From contig NC_092674.1 of the NCBI RefSeq assembly GCF_964355755.1, positions 29,128,001 through 29,192,000 on the forward strand: a DNA stretch of 64,000 nt, written 5' to 3'. Under the pieces are notes generated by a model, which saw only the letters and a program-made list of their open reading frames with translations, made no database searches and was not told the DNA's origin. The first letter of the stretch is position 1; every line of letters starts with the position of its first letter. This DNA is from Antedon mediterranea. Its lineage: Eukaryota; Echinodermata; Crinoidea; Comatulida; Antedonidae. Both the position numbers and the translations under genes were made by a program. Below are positions 11,053 through 21,363 of the stretch, in pieces.

Positions 11053-11375
11053 TGGTTGGTGGGTAACTATGAATCCAGTGTAGATCAAAGATGAACATAA
11101 CAGGTGAACATTAAATATATGCAAATTAATCACTGTGCGTCCTCACAACAAAAGACCGCACGTCACAACATAATGCATGAAATAACTGCTTGAAAGGTTT
11201 ATAGAAAAATAATAATAAGGTCACAAGTTAAGTACACTGGATAACAGAACGATTGTTCTTGATTATCACCTTGTCAGTGAACAAAAACAATATTTAGATT
11301 CAGAGAAATCCATTTGTGGATTGGCGTTCATTGGTGGTATCATACATTCTTGTTTTTCTGAGACAATTTTCAAAC

Positions 11376-14163
11376 ATGTATAAGTGTTTAGCTTTTGCCC
11401 TGCTGTCGTTAATTATTATTGGTGCGCAAGGCAACAATAATGAGATAGATTTGGAGGTAAGAAAGTAAATGTTTCCCAAAAACTTTGTTTATCGTTGTAC
11501 CGAAAGTCCATGAGTAGGGTGCACCCGTCTGGAATATAGGTGGGCCGGCCATGAGTAGGATACATCCACTCTGAATATAGGTAGACCAGGGGTGTTGCCC
11601 CAGTTGCCCGGGCAACTCCCTTAATTTCATATTAAATGTTTTTTTCTGCTACTAAATTAAAATTTGGATCCCATTTCATCATATTATATAATTATTAACC
11701 ATTAACGTTATAGAAGTCCAGTGTTGAAAAAAGACTATATGTAAATTGACAGACTGCAGCGTAAAATTAAACAGCAGTCAACAATACCATGCGGTCAGCG
11801 TTTTTGTTGTCTGTTGACTGTTTGGATTACTCGTGTGCGTGAGAAGGTACGAAATGCCACTACACACTGTGTTCGTGGTAAACCCCGTCATATGGGTGTT
11901 GATTATTTCTCCATAAGACGTCATCTCAATGAGCAGGTCGGAATATAATAGGTCGCGGCGTGTGCGAGGGTGCAGCAAAGAAGGATCTCAACCGATCTCT
12001 TTTGTTCTTGATTGTCTTGCTGGCCTATGTAATGACATGTTTACATGACTATCTAATTATTTTTTCTTTTTTTAGAAACTGTTACTGCGGTACCTTTTAG
12101 CCGAATCTGCTGACAAAGTTGAGACCCGTGTGGACAAACCAGAAGCAGGTAGTTTGTCTGGACAGATAGAAAGTTTATTAAATGAAAGAGGTAAACAAGT
12201 AACACCAAGGTTTCACTTTTTATTGTGAAGCTTTTTAAAGGTCGAAACTCAATGTTAAATCTACGGAGTTATTACTATATTGTTAAATCAAGGCGTCGTT
12301 AGTTATCCTTGGTTAATCAATAACTATAGCCTTATACAATAGCAAACCAAGTATAAAGATGATATTGGTGTTCGATGGTTGAGTGCAGATAGAAAGTTTG
12401 TTAACTGAAAGAGGTAAACAAGTAAAACCAAGGTTTTTATTGTGAAGTTTTTTAAAGGTCGGAACTCAATGTTTAATCTATGGAGTTTAATACTCTATAT
12501 TGTTAAATCAAGGCGTTTTTAGTTATCATTGGTTAATTAATAAATAGCCTTATACAATAGTACGGTAATCATTATAGAAACAAAGTATAAAGATATATTG
12601 TTGCTGGGTGGTTGGATGCATTTGGTAGGCCTAACTACAAGATCTTTTGCTTCACCTTTCAACGGATGATCAAATGAGTATTCATTAATTGTTTTAATTT
12701 GTATAATTTTTTTTTATTACTGGGTAATCAAGATGTTTTAGACAAGGAGTTTACGGAGGCAGTTTTAAATGAGCATAACAAACACAGAAATCGACATGGC
12801 GTTGGTGTACGTACAGTCTTTAGTTTATATTAAGTTCAGATTCTCAAAACACCGATTGGCATTTCTCATTAATTATCTAAATTGGGTTTGTGATCATATT
12901 ACGTTTTATACACAGCCATTGAAATACTCAGAAACGATGGCTGAAAATGCGAAAAGGGCTGCCGAATACAATGCGAGATTGGGAAGGTTGCAACACTCAG
13001 ATAAGGAGACTAGAATGGGCAACGGTGAAAATCTATTTATGAAAGCAACTGCTGATAAAGTATTCAACCCAGAGACTGCAGGTAGGCATACTGTATTTTT
13101 GTTGGATGGATGCTACATACATACACATTGGGAGTACGTCTTTGAAAGATGTATTGTCCCCCTGAAAAAAATATTATTAACAAATTTCTGTTGAATATGC
13201 CATTTTAATATGTCACATAATAGTTATCCACTTTGACCAACAATTTGTTCAAAACAAAATTATTTACCTGAAAAAACTGCAATTTAAAGCAAAAAATAGT
13301 CAAATTGGCTGCCATTTAACCATTTATGTTGTCATTTGAGTGAAAGTGAAAACATTATTTTTTTAGGATTTTTTTTTCGGAAGTGATTAACTTGATTAAA
13401 ACCATAAAATACCCTATTCAAATTCTGATTTAATTAATCTTCATTTCTCATGATTTTGAAGGACAATTCATCTTTAATTAAGCCTTCTATGAAATAATTA
13501 TGTATATGACAATTAATTATAATTATAATTAATTAATTTTGTTTTTAAGCTTCGGATGCTGTGAACGCTTGGTATGGCGCGAGTAAAACGTATAATTTTA
13601 ACTATTCCGGATTTCAATCAGGAACAGGTAATTATTCGCTATATTTGTCTTGAAGTTGATGGTTTCGAAACGTGGAAGTAAATAGGTCATGCTTGGTTCT
13701 CTCACTAGCGACGCAACGTAACGCAATCTACGCAACGTAAGAAAATGCCCTTCCAATCATTGTGTTTGCCCCCGCCTGCGTGAAACAAACGATGTTTGTA
13801 GCACTATTGTGTCGTCGGTTCCCATTACGCAACACAGCACTTTGCGTCGATACGTCGCTGCGTTGCGTTGTAGTGGCAACCACCCTTTAGATCGTGGTTA
13901 CTTTATATTTCAATCACAATTCAATTCGACTGTCAATTCAAGTTCATTTTTTGTACATCATTATATAATGACTTAATTATTTCAATATGATTTTAGGACA
14001 TTTTACACAAGTGGTGTGGAAGGCTACAACTGAGCTGGGTTGTGGTTACATGGAGAAGGAACTCCACGGAATGTACAGCATCTTCGTGGTTTGCCATTAC
14101 AGTCCGGCTGGAAACATGATGGGTCAAGTTGCAGAAAACGTTCTACCTCCACAAAAAAACTAG
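11376..14163 (+). CDS. CAP3: secreted CAP-domain protein
   Basis: Six coding exons with matching phases: 11376-11456, 12076-12190, 12733-12806, 12916-13081, 13550-13627, 13997-14163; 226 aa. Residues 1-19 form a signal peptide (MYKCLAFALLSLIIIGAQG). Exon 2 encodes a Leu/Glu-rich segment (LLRYLL, ETRVDKPEAG, SGQIESLLNERG) shared with CAP1 and CAP4, possibly a propeptide or helical arm. The CAP domain follows: HNKHRNRHG, LQHSD, NGEN, GHFTQVVW, CHYSPAGN and the GAPR-1-like ending AENVLPPQK. The tetrad Glu expected in WYxE is Ala here (WYGA). An AATAAA lies 361 bases after the stop. CAP2 is the closest relative within the middle exon (both read SETMAENAKR). Confidence 0.9.
12165..12600. repeat. 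Direct duplication of exon 2 end plus intron in CAP3
   Basis: About 200 bp beginning with CAGATAGAAAGTTTATTAAA, GAAAGAGGTAAACAAG (end of exon 2 and its splice donor) and running into the intron (AAGGCGTCGTTAGTTATC) is repeated from about 12385 with mismatches. The second copy includes a duplicate donor-like GAGGTAAAC but has no acceptor before it, so it is probably not used. Confidence 0.75.
13148..13485. mobile_element. MITE family M3 copy
   Basis: Starts AAAGATGTATTGTCCCCCTG and ends TGAAGGACAATTCATCTTTAA, so terminal inverted repeats are recognisable although the right one is eroded. The interior (TTATTTACCTGAAAAAA, TTTAACCATTTAT, AGTGATTAACTTGATTAAAA) recurs at 22846-23010 and 31334-31616. 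It lies in a CAP3 intron. Confidence 0.7.
13688..13890. mobile_element. MITE family M2 copy in last CAP3 intron
   Basis: Starts GCTTGGTTCTCTCACTAGCG followed by ACGCAACGTAACGCAA, and ends GTTGCGTTGTAGTGGCAACC. The interior differs from other M2 copies, keeping CCAATCATTG but not the full core. Non-coding. Confidence 0.65.
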
Positions 14164-14187
14164 TGACTACGACGACCAAAGAAGGCA

Positions 14188-14336
14188 ATCTAAAGCTCTG
14201 TCAAACTATCAACTACTTTGACAAAAAAAGTGTGATGTGCCCAAATATGGTAGTGATATGACATCATCATGTCCATATATGGGCACATCACATATTTTGT
14301 TGTCACATAAAGTTTGATAGTGTAGACAGAGTTTAA
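14188..14336. mobile_element. MITE family M1 copy in CAP3 3'UTR
   Basis: Runs from AAAGCTCTGTCAAACTATCA to TTTGATAGTGTAGACAGAGT with the shared interior CCATATATGGGCACATCACA. It begins about 25 bases after the CAP3 stop codon and lies before the AATAAA at 14524, so it is probably transcribed as part of the mRNA, where it could fold into a long hairpin. Confidence 0.75.
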
Positions 14337-14523
14337 CAACTTGCTACGACGAAACCAGTTGTGTCACGTGTTTACATCAATACTTAGAAATCTGTAGAAT
14401 ATTTTATTTGATATGTGCAGATACCTAGGTGTAAGAAAGGGATTAATTCTTAACAATTAAATTATGTAATATATGATAATTATAATTATTTAATGAGTTC
14501 TATACCGTTCGGATATGACATTC

Positions 14524-14529
14524 AATAAA
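14524..14529 (+). promoter_or_regulatory. Poly(A) signal candidate, CAP3
   Basis: AATAAA in the context TTCAATAAAGGTACG, 361 bases downstream of the CAP3 stop, followed by T/G-rich sequence. Beyond it, 14530-15590 shows no gene or obvious repeat. Confidence 0.5.
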
Positions 14530-15596
14530 GGTACGCAACTGTAATTTTTCTAAAACGTTTTTAGCTTTTTTCCTCTTTTATTGAAAATGATGTGCGGCTA
14601 GTTTTATTTCAGTATCTTCGCATGTTTACAACGCACAGTCAAATTTTTTCCCCGTCGTTCATTAAACTGTAGACGGAACATTAAAATTATGTGACGGATA
14701 TGACACAAAACTGCGGGACAAACTTTTTCCAATCAAAAACTTTAAAGTTTGAAATTAAATGTATGTAGAGATGTATTTCGGAGAATATAATCGCATGAAA
14801 TCATGGTTAACTAACTTTTTGCAATATTTTCGATAACAAAGGTCCTGTTATCAAATATATACAGCGATCATAAAATTGAAGATGTACGATCGGGACATGG
14901 GGTTTTAGGGGGTTGCCTGAAACATTTTTATAAAAATTAACAATATCAATGTTATTATCTTTGGTTTATGTAATTAATTATATGAACAATAATGATGATT
15001 ATGATATAAGTCAAGAATTTTTATTTTTTATTGATGAATTTTCAGTCTCTATCCCACCAAAGTATCGGGACACGATGTCTTACTGAAGAATGACTCCTAA
15101 TTTAAACCTTATCATTATGTCATTATTATTCTTTCGGACAGAAAACAATAATTATAACTTAAATATTAATAAATAAATCTTTAAATCATAAGAACCACAG
15201 TTATTATACGGGTATTTTGTGTATATATTTACAAGCCTTTGTACAAAATGAAAATTGAAGAATATTTGTAACTTGCTTATTGGTGCGTTGTGTTTTTTAT
15301 GCTTTTTGTTGTTCTAGTTGTTTTTGTAGATTCTACCACTTTTTCAATGTGTGTTTTATACTTCAAAATATAATTATGATTAAATATAATAATATACTTT
15401 ATAACTAACTTTATATTATGTCTAATTTTTGTAATTCTTTTCGTATTTAAGTTAAAGTCATGTTGGCTACTTGATATTTTCTAAACTACTTTTAATAAAT
15501 AATTGCTCATTCCCAAACCCAATACAATTGAAGTTCCGTGTTTGGTGTAACCATTTGGGAGTTGACGTTCATTGTTATCACACTTGTTTTTCAAAC

Positions 15597-18500
15597 ATGT
15601 ATAGGCCTACATTTTTTGCCTTTGTCCTCGTTTCGACAATCCTTGCTGTAGCAAAAAGCGACAACAATGAGGTGGAATTCGAGGTAAGAAATTAATAACT
15701 TTCACTATAATTTTTAATATTTAGACCACTGTAGGCCTATTATATGGCAGACGTCGTTGTCTTATTCGTTATTCTGCATTGATTAAAAATGAAGTTAATA
15801 CTGTATATATTTATTATTATTATGTAACATAAGAAAAAAAAAACCAAAAAAAAAACCTGTTTTCGATAGGATCCAAAAAATAGATAATATATGTCTTAAG
15901 ATTCACTTGAAACGTTTTCTTTCGTTAGTACTTATTAAGGACTCGTCTGGAAGAAGCTTTACAAACATTTATATTAATAACATTATTATTATTAATATTT
16001 TTTTTAATGATAATATTATTAACAAAGAGCCATTAAAGAGATGAATAACAAAATTGGTTTCCAAAGGACTACGCCCCGCACATTTTTAAAAACAAAAAAG
16101 GGAACTATATCTATATTGGAAGTATATCAATGATGTACCTCTAGCATAATTAGCTGGTATTTAATTGATTGTTAGGAACGGTTACTGCGGTACCTTTTAA
16201 CCGAATCTGGTGATAAAGTTGAGACCCGTGTCGACGAACCAGAAGCACGTAGTTTGTCTGGACAGATTGAAAGTATGTTAAATGAAAGAGGTAAAGTAAC
16301 ATAGAGGTTTAGCTATTTTACCTTATGCAGTTCGAATTAAGAGCCTACTTTATGAAATAGTCGTCGTTTTTATAGAAACCAAGTATGGTAATAAATAGCT
16401 AGGCCTACTTATAAATCCCTTATAATATGTACAGTAGTTTGCCTACTCGAACGTTAAGTACTTTTAATTAATGTACAATGTCGCCAGAACAGGGCAAAAA
16501 TCTGATCAAGAAAACATGGTGTATTACAAAGGTCTATTTAGTATTGTTTTCTTTGCAGGTAAAGTGTCTTGTCGTAAGAGCTTACCAAAGGAAAAAATCT
16601 GTGATTTTGTTGGCGATTGTCCTGATTGGAAAGACGAGAAAAACTGTGACAACAAATACAGAAAGAAAGGTTTGAAATCATAACCATTCCTAATCGTGGC
16701 CTGAGATCTCACTCTGGGTCGGGCAATCATTAGGCTAGGACGTGTTCTGGGAACGTGCAATTCCTGTATTCACTCTGTCTATTCTTCCCATATTGTATAA
16801 ACCAATTATAGGTTTTTAGACCTACTGTGAATTAAAGGTTGGAGCTTAGCCTACGTCACGGACATAAAAGTGCATTTAATAACGTAATTGTAGTCACGCA
16901 TGAATTATGTATAATAAAATACACTGAAAATAAACACCTTGTGAGATATAGAAACATTATACACCGTTGCATAACTGTTTCCTTTCTATGCCATTGTTAT
17001 TTACATTTCTAGGGGGTTGTGAAGCGTTAATTTTTTTGAAAGATTGTGATTATTGTGACGGGTTTACTGATTGTGCTGATAACAGCGATGAAAAAGGTTG
17101 TCCAGGTATGTTGTTTATTTTGCCAGAAGCCCCAGCGGGTATTGGGGACAAGTCAGATTTGATTCATAAAAGGTTGTATGTATGTTTTGTATTTACGTTG
17201 GATATTTTGTGCTTTTTGTGCTAAAACGCTGTACGGATTTCAAATAGCTACGGTGGGGTAATCATTTCAGTAAAGCTTTCAATCATCAAATCATGTTTAC
17301 CAATCTAAAGATCTGTCTACATTATCAAACTTTATGTGACAAAAAATGTGACGTGTCCATATATGGACATGATGATGTCATACCACTATACCATATCTGA
17401 GCATGCATCACACATTTTGTTGGTCAAACTAGTTTGATAGCATAAACAGAGCTTTATTTTCATATTAAATCAAATTTAATATTGCGTTTATGGCGAATAA
17501 AGTAAAGTTAGGTGTTCAAGTTTATCCAAAAAGAAAAGAGTAATAAGTACGGTTTAGAATAATTTACCCTACAACCATCCAGACGATGCATCGTCTGGAA
17601 AAATCAAATTAATATATTGGAAATTAAACAAATACAATGTTAACATGTAGATTTTACACCTGCAGTATTAACTGTTAGTGTTATCTTGTAGTTGGTACTC
17701 CAACGTGTCTTGAAGTCATCCCCGACAAATGGGTCTGTGACGGCTGGAGACATTGCTATGATTGGAGTGATGAAATGCACTGTGAGGAGACAGGTAGGTT
17801 TGGTGGTTAGCCGGAACAAAGGCACATATGCTATTTGTCAAGTTGGAGACAAAAGGGGAGGGCTTCAAAAATGAGTTGTTTTCCGATAGTTTATTTAGGG
17901 TCGTAGATAGGCCCAATAATTACGCGGTACATTCAACAGCGTTACCGGCGTACTTAAAGATTTTTAAAAATAATAACACTTTTAAGCGAGACGGGTATTT
18001 CTGACTTTTATCTGGATACTGATATATTGTGTTCTGGACATTTAGTGAATATATGAAATTAGAATGATGATCTCGTGCACAACCCATGCGTACGGGCCTG
18101 GTTAAGTCCATAATGTTTAGTTATAGATGTTATTGATGGTTTATAATTTTACTGTTAATCAAAAAGGGGGAAATAATGACGATGATCAAGGCGGCAACAA
18201 TGAAGACGACAACAATGAAGACGGCAACAATCCAGAAACCAATAACAACGACGGTGATGAGGAAAATGGCAACGAAATTGACCAAGTCTCATGCTTCAAT
18301 CCATCTGAAGGAAGAACTGGAAATGATGACGAAAGAGATTTTATGCAACAAGTTTTAGACGCGCATAACTACTACAGATGTTTGCATGGCGTCGGTGTAC
18401 GTAGTAATCTATACTCTATTATCTTAAAATAACTTTCTATTGAAAGGGTGGAAGAAGAATTATAAAATTTTCTTAATTTTACTAATTTGAATAATTGGAT

Positions 18501-19389
18501 TTTTTTGTCGTATTGCAGCCCTTGTATTCTTCATCAGAGTTGAGTGATCATGCGCAGGAAGTTGCCGAAAGTAATGCGTATTACGGACTGTTGCTACACA
18601 GCTCAGATACAGACTTCGGCGAGAATTTATGGTACAAAGCAAACACTGATGGTTCATTCAACGAAAACAGCATTACAGGTTAGCAGTTTTAATTGATACG
18701 TATTTTGGAAATGTAACCATTAGCTGTCGTTGCTGATGATGGTAAACGCTTATGATACAAAATTATGGAATTCATTAAGCATTTCATTTAAATCTCTTTC
18801 TAATCTTTCTTCTTTCAAATATAACCTAAAGAAGTTTCTGGTTGCGGCTTATGGTAATTAAATCTTCTCAATTAAAGTTTGTCTCCAAATTTATTTTGCC
18901 CTCATTCTGCACACTTTTTGTTTTACTATTGTAATTTTTATTTTTTTCAATGCTAATGCTAATTAATGTGTGTGCAGAGAAACAATAAAAACAAACAAAT
19001 AAACTAGCAAGTGTAGCCGCTAAATATTCTGTTAACTTTTTAAGGTTTGGAAGTTGTTAAAGCTTGGTATGACGAGATCAACGTTTACGATTTCAACAAT
19101 CCCGGATTTAATGGACCAACAGGTAAGTAAACGTTTTATTGATAGACTGCTTCATTATCATGCTCGTGTCTGCTACAATTGTATGTATTTCAAAATGTCA
19201 TTATTTCATTTTATCATTATTTCATCAGGACATTTTACACAAGTGGTCTGGAAGAATACAGAGCAACTGGGTTGTGGCTACAGCAGTAAGACAGAATACG
19301 GATATACCTACGTGTACGTGGCTTGCAACTACAGTCCTGCTGGAAACGTCTTGGGTGAATTTGCAGAAAACGTTCTGCGAGAAATGTAG
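15597..19389 (+). CDS. CAP4: secreted protein with three LDLa modules and a CAP domain
   Basis: Nine coding exons, all phases consistent: 15597-15683, 16176-16290, 16559-16669, 17013-17105, 17692-17793, 18167-18396, 18519-18678, 19045-19122, 19229-19389; 378 aa. Signal peptide at residues 1-21, then the helical exon shared with CAP3. Exons 3-5 each encode one Cys-rich LDL-receptor class A-like unit; acidic Ca2+-site motifs are visible as DFVGDCPDWKDEKNC, DCADNSDEKGC and CYDWSDEMHC. Exon 6 gives a low-complexity acidic Asn/Asp/Glu/Gly linker and then HNYYR. CAP motifs follow: LLHSS, FGEN, WYDE, GHFTQVVW, CNYSPAGN, AENVL. All four tetrad residues are kept. LDLa modules usually bind lipoprotein or basic ligands with Ca2+, so this is probably an extracellular binding protein. 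The exon 6 acceptor (AAAAAG before GGGG) is weak but is the one that keeps the frame. Confidence 0.9.
17304..17456. mobile_element. MITE family M1 copy in a CAP4 intron
   Basis: From AAAGATCTGTCTACATTATC to GATAGCATAAACAGAGCTTT with the interior ATATATGGACATGATGATGT. Terminal repeats are slightly diverged. It lies between LDLa exons 2 and 3. Confidence 0.75.
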
Positions 19390-19906
19390 TTTGCAGGAAT
19401 CGTTCTGTAAAACCTTTTGTAAAACATATTTTATTTCTTTTATTGTATTTCATCATCACCCTACAGTGACCAAACGTCACCATTAACAGGGTTGAAAGTC
19501 ATAAAATATAGCCTAATATAATATATACAAGCAAAAATCAACAGATTTTCAGTATACCTAATGTAGGTAGTGGATATATAATATTGTACTAGTTGAGCTA
19601 CGTTTATACAATTATAAAGTAGCGGTTGTACCGAATATGATGCGTTTCTTATGTAGGCCTGTATATGCAGTTAGGAAATGAACTATTAGGCCTATAGGCC
19701 TAATCATAAAATACATTTCAAGATATTTCAATAACTATATTAACTAGTATTAATATTCAGTGTATCACCAGGTGGAATGTCTATATATGCCTTTAAATTT
19801 ATTACTGTATTATATTATTATAATGATAATTATTACAACATTTTTCGTTCTCAGAAAGTGTTTTGTTTTGTTCATTGTTAAATTACTGTAATGTTCAATG
19901 AAAGTC

Positions 19907-19912
19907 AATAAA
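19907..19912 (+). promoter_or_regulatory. Poly(A) signal candidate, CAP4
   Basis: AATAAA in the context AAGTCAATAAATGAAATTG, about 520 bases after the CAP4 stop. It is the first canonical hexamer followed by a plausible T-rich stretch. Confidence 0.4.
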
Positions 19913-20269
19913 TGAAATTGAATATAAGAAATATAAGATTAGTTAAACTTTCGCATGTCCTTTAATTGTTTACTTTATGCATTGAAACCCAACCAGTGAT
20001 AGGCCTACCTGCAGAATTATTTATTTTTATTATTTAGTTAAGTTTGGGTTTATTTATTTATTTATTTTCAATCTTTCTACATAGCAAAAAAACAAACATA
20101 GTATAACAGGGGAGTAGCGGAAAAGAAAGTATAAAATTGTCATATGCTCTGTAAAGGGAGAATTTTGGAACAATGGTTTGCTTGTTCTATCTTTTTATAA
20201 TATGATTACTTTTGAAATTATAAATATTTTTTGTTACATTTCATTATACTGTATCTCCAAACTGTACAG

Positions 20270-20429
20270 TAGTGAAAGAGAGACTTCCAGCTGCTACGCG
20301 CCCCCCTTTTCGACAAAATTATTGGCGGCGCACTTCCTGTGGGTGGCGCGATAACTCGAAAATTGTCATGTTTTTTGACGATCGACGATGTTTTTAATTT
20401 TAATATCATCAACAATTTATGTGTAAAAG
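20270..20429 (+). promoter_or_regulatory. Candidate CEP135 promoter and first exon
   Basis: A GC-rich island in AT-rich DNA with ATTGGCGGCGC (CCAAT/E2F-like) and CACTTCCTG (ETS-like), about 1 kb before the CEP135 start codon. A donor-like AAAAGTAAGG at 20426-20435 could join a short 5'UTR exon to the acceptor TTTACAG at 21343-21349. E2F and ETS sites are common for centrosome and cell-cycle genes; assignment here is inference. Confidence 0.35.
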
Positions 20430-20499
20430 TAAGGTATTTTTAAGATCAATAAGTATAACAAACCTTTAGATAATTTCCACAGTATTTTAATCTAGAATT

Positions 20500-21280
20500 T
20501 GGTAATTCTAGGCCTAGTTGTCGTGCCGTGTTTGAGTAAACCAAGGCCGGAAATGAAACGTGTTATGAAAATGGAAGGCTAGGCCTAGACCTAATAAAGA
20601 CTTATTTCCTATGTGAAGGCTACACGAGTACCGTTTGTGTTGCGGATAGAGTGACTGTTGTCACAGCGAAGTACTAATACTAGGCCTAGCACAAATGGCC
20701 ATAAGTTGTCAACCAAACCAAAGCTTATGAGGTTTCATAATTCTTATATTATGCCTATCCTTGATCTAACCTCTAGGCCTAGATAGAGGCCTAGAAATAA
20801 TAATAGGCATATAGCTAGAGAGGCCCTTCCTTGGCCTTACCTTTTAGTTAGGACTAGGCCTATAAATAAATAATATGTATTCAAATCAAATGCAAACATT
20901 CTAATCATTCATTTAATTAATTACCTACAGGCTACTATCTACACTACTGCTAGGTACCTAGGCCTAATAAATAAAGTAATAGGCCGCCTAGTAAACAATT
21001 CTAATTAAATTTAATTAAATTGATTATCCATAATGCTTACTATACTAGCCTAAGCATGCAGACAGAGATGATCAGGCCTCATTCATAATTAGACGATCAA
21101 GACTACATTTTAAGGCCTCACTTATTTAGGTTGCTTATTTACATACCTAGGTGTTTACTTTTTTATTTGGTTTTGTATTTTATTTATGGGCCTGATCGTG
21201 CATAGTCCTGCTTATTGATTACCCTGCTCATGCTACAGTATCACTATCACTTTTATCAGCTTGAAGTTTGAATAGGCCTA
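20500..21280. repeat. Cluster of TAGGCCTA palindromes upstream of CEP135
   Basis: About ten copies of TAGGCCTA or AGGCCTAG occur within roughly 800 bp (for example near 20510, 20580, 20683, 20775, 20790, 20857, 20960 and 21275). The same octamer is scattered through the window at lower density. No gene lies in this stretch. Confidence 0.6.
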
Positions 21281-21363
21281 GTAGAAAGTTTCTACACCTG
21301 AAATACATGTAAATCCAAATGTGAATAAAAAATTAATATTTGTTTACAGCTTAACCAATAATT

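Noticed and set aside
16471-16683. Alternative start Met upstream of LDLa exon 1 of CAP4
   Set aside because: The upstream part is intron; the acceptor at 16558 and phase match the preceding helical exon, so no internal start is needed.
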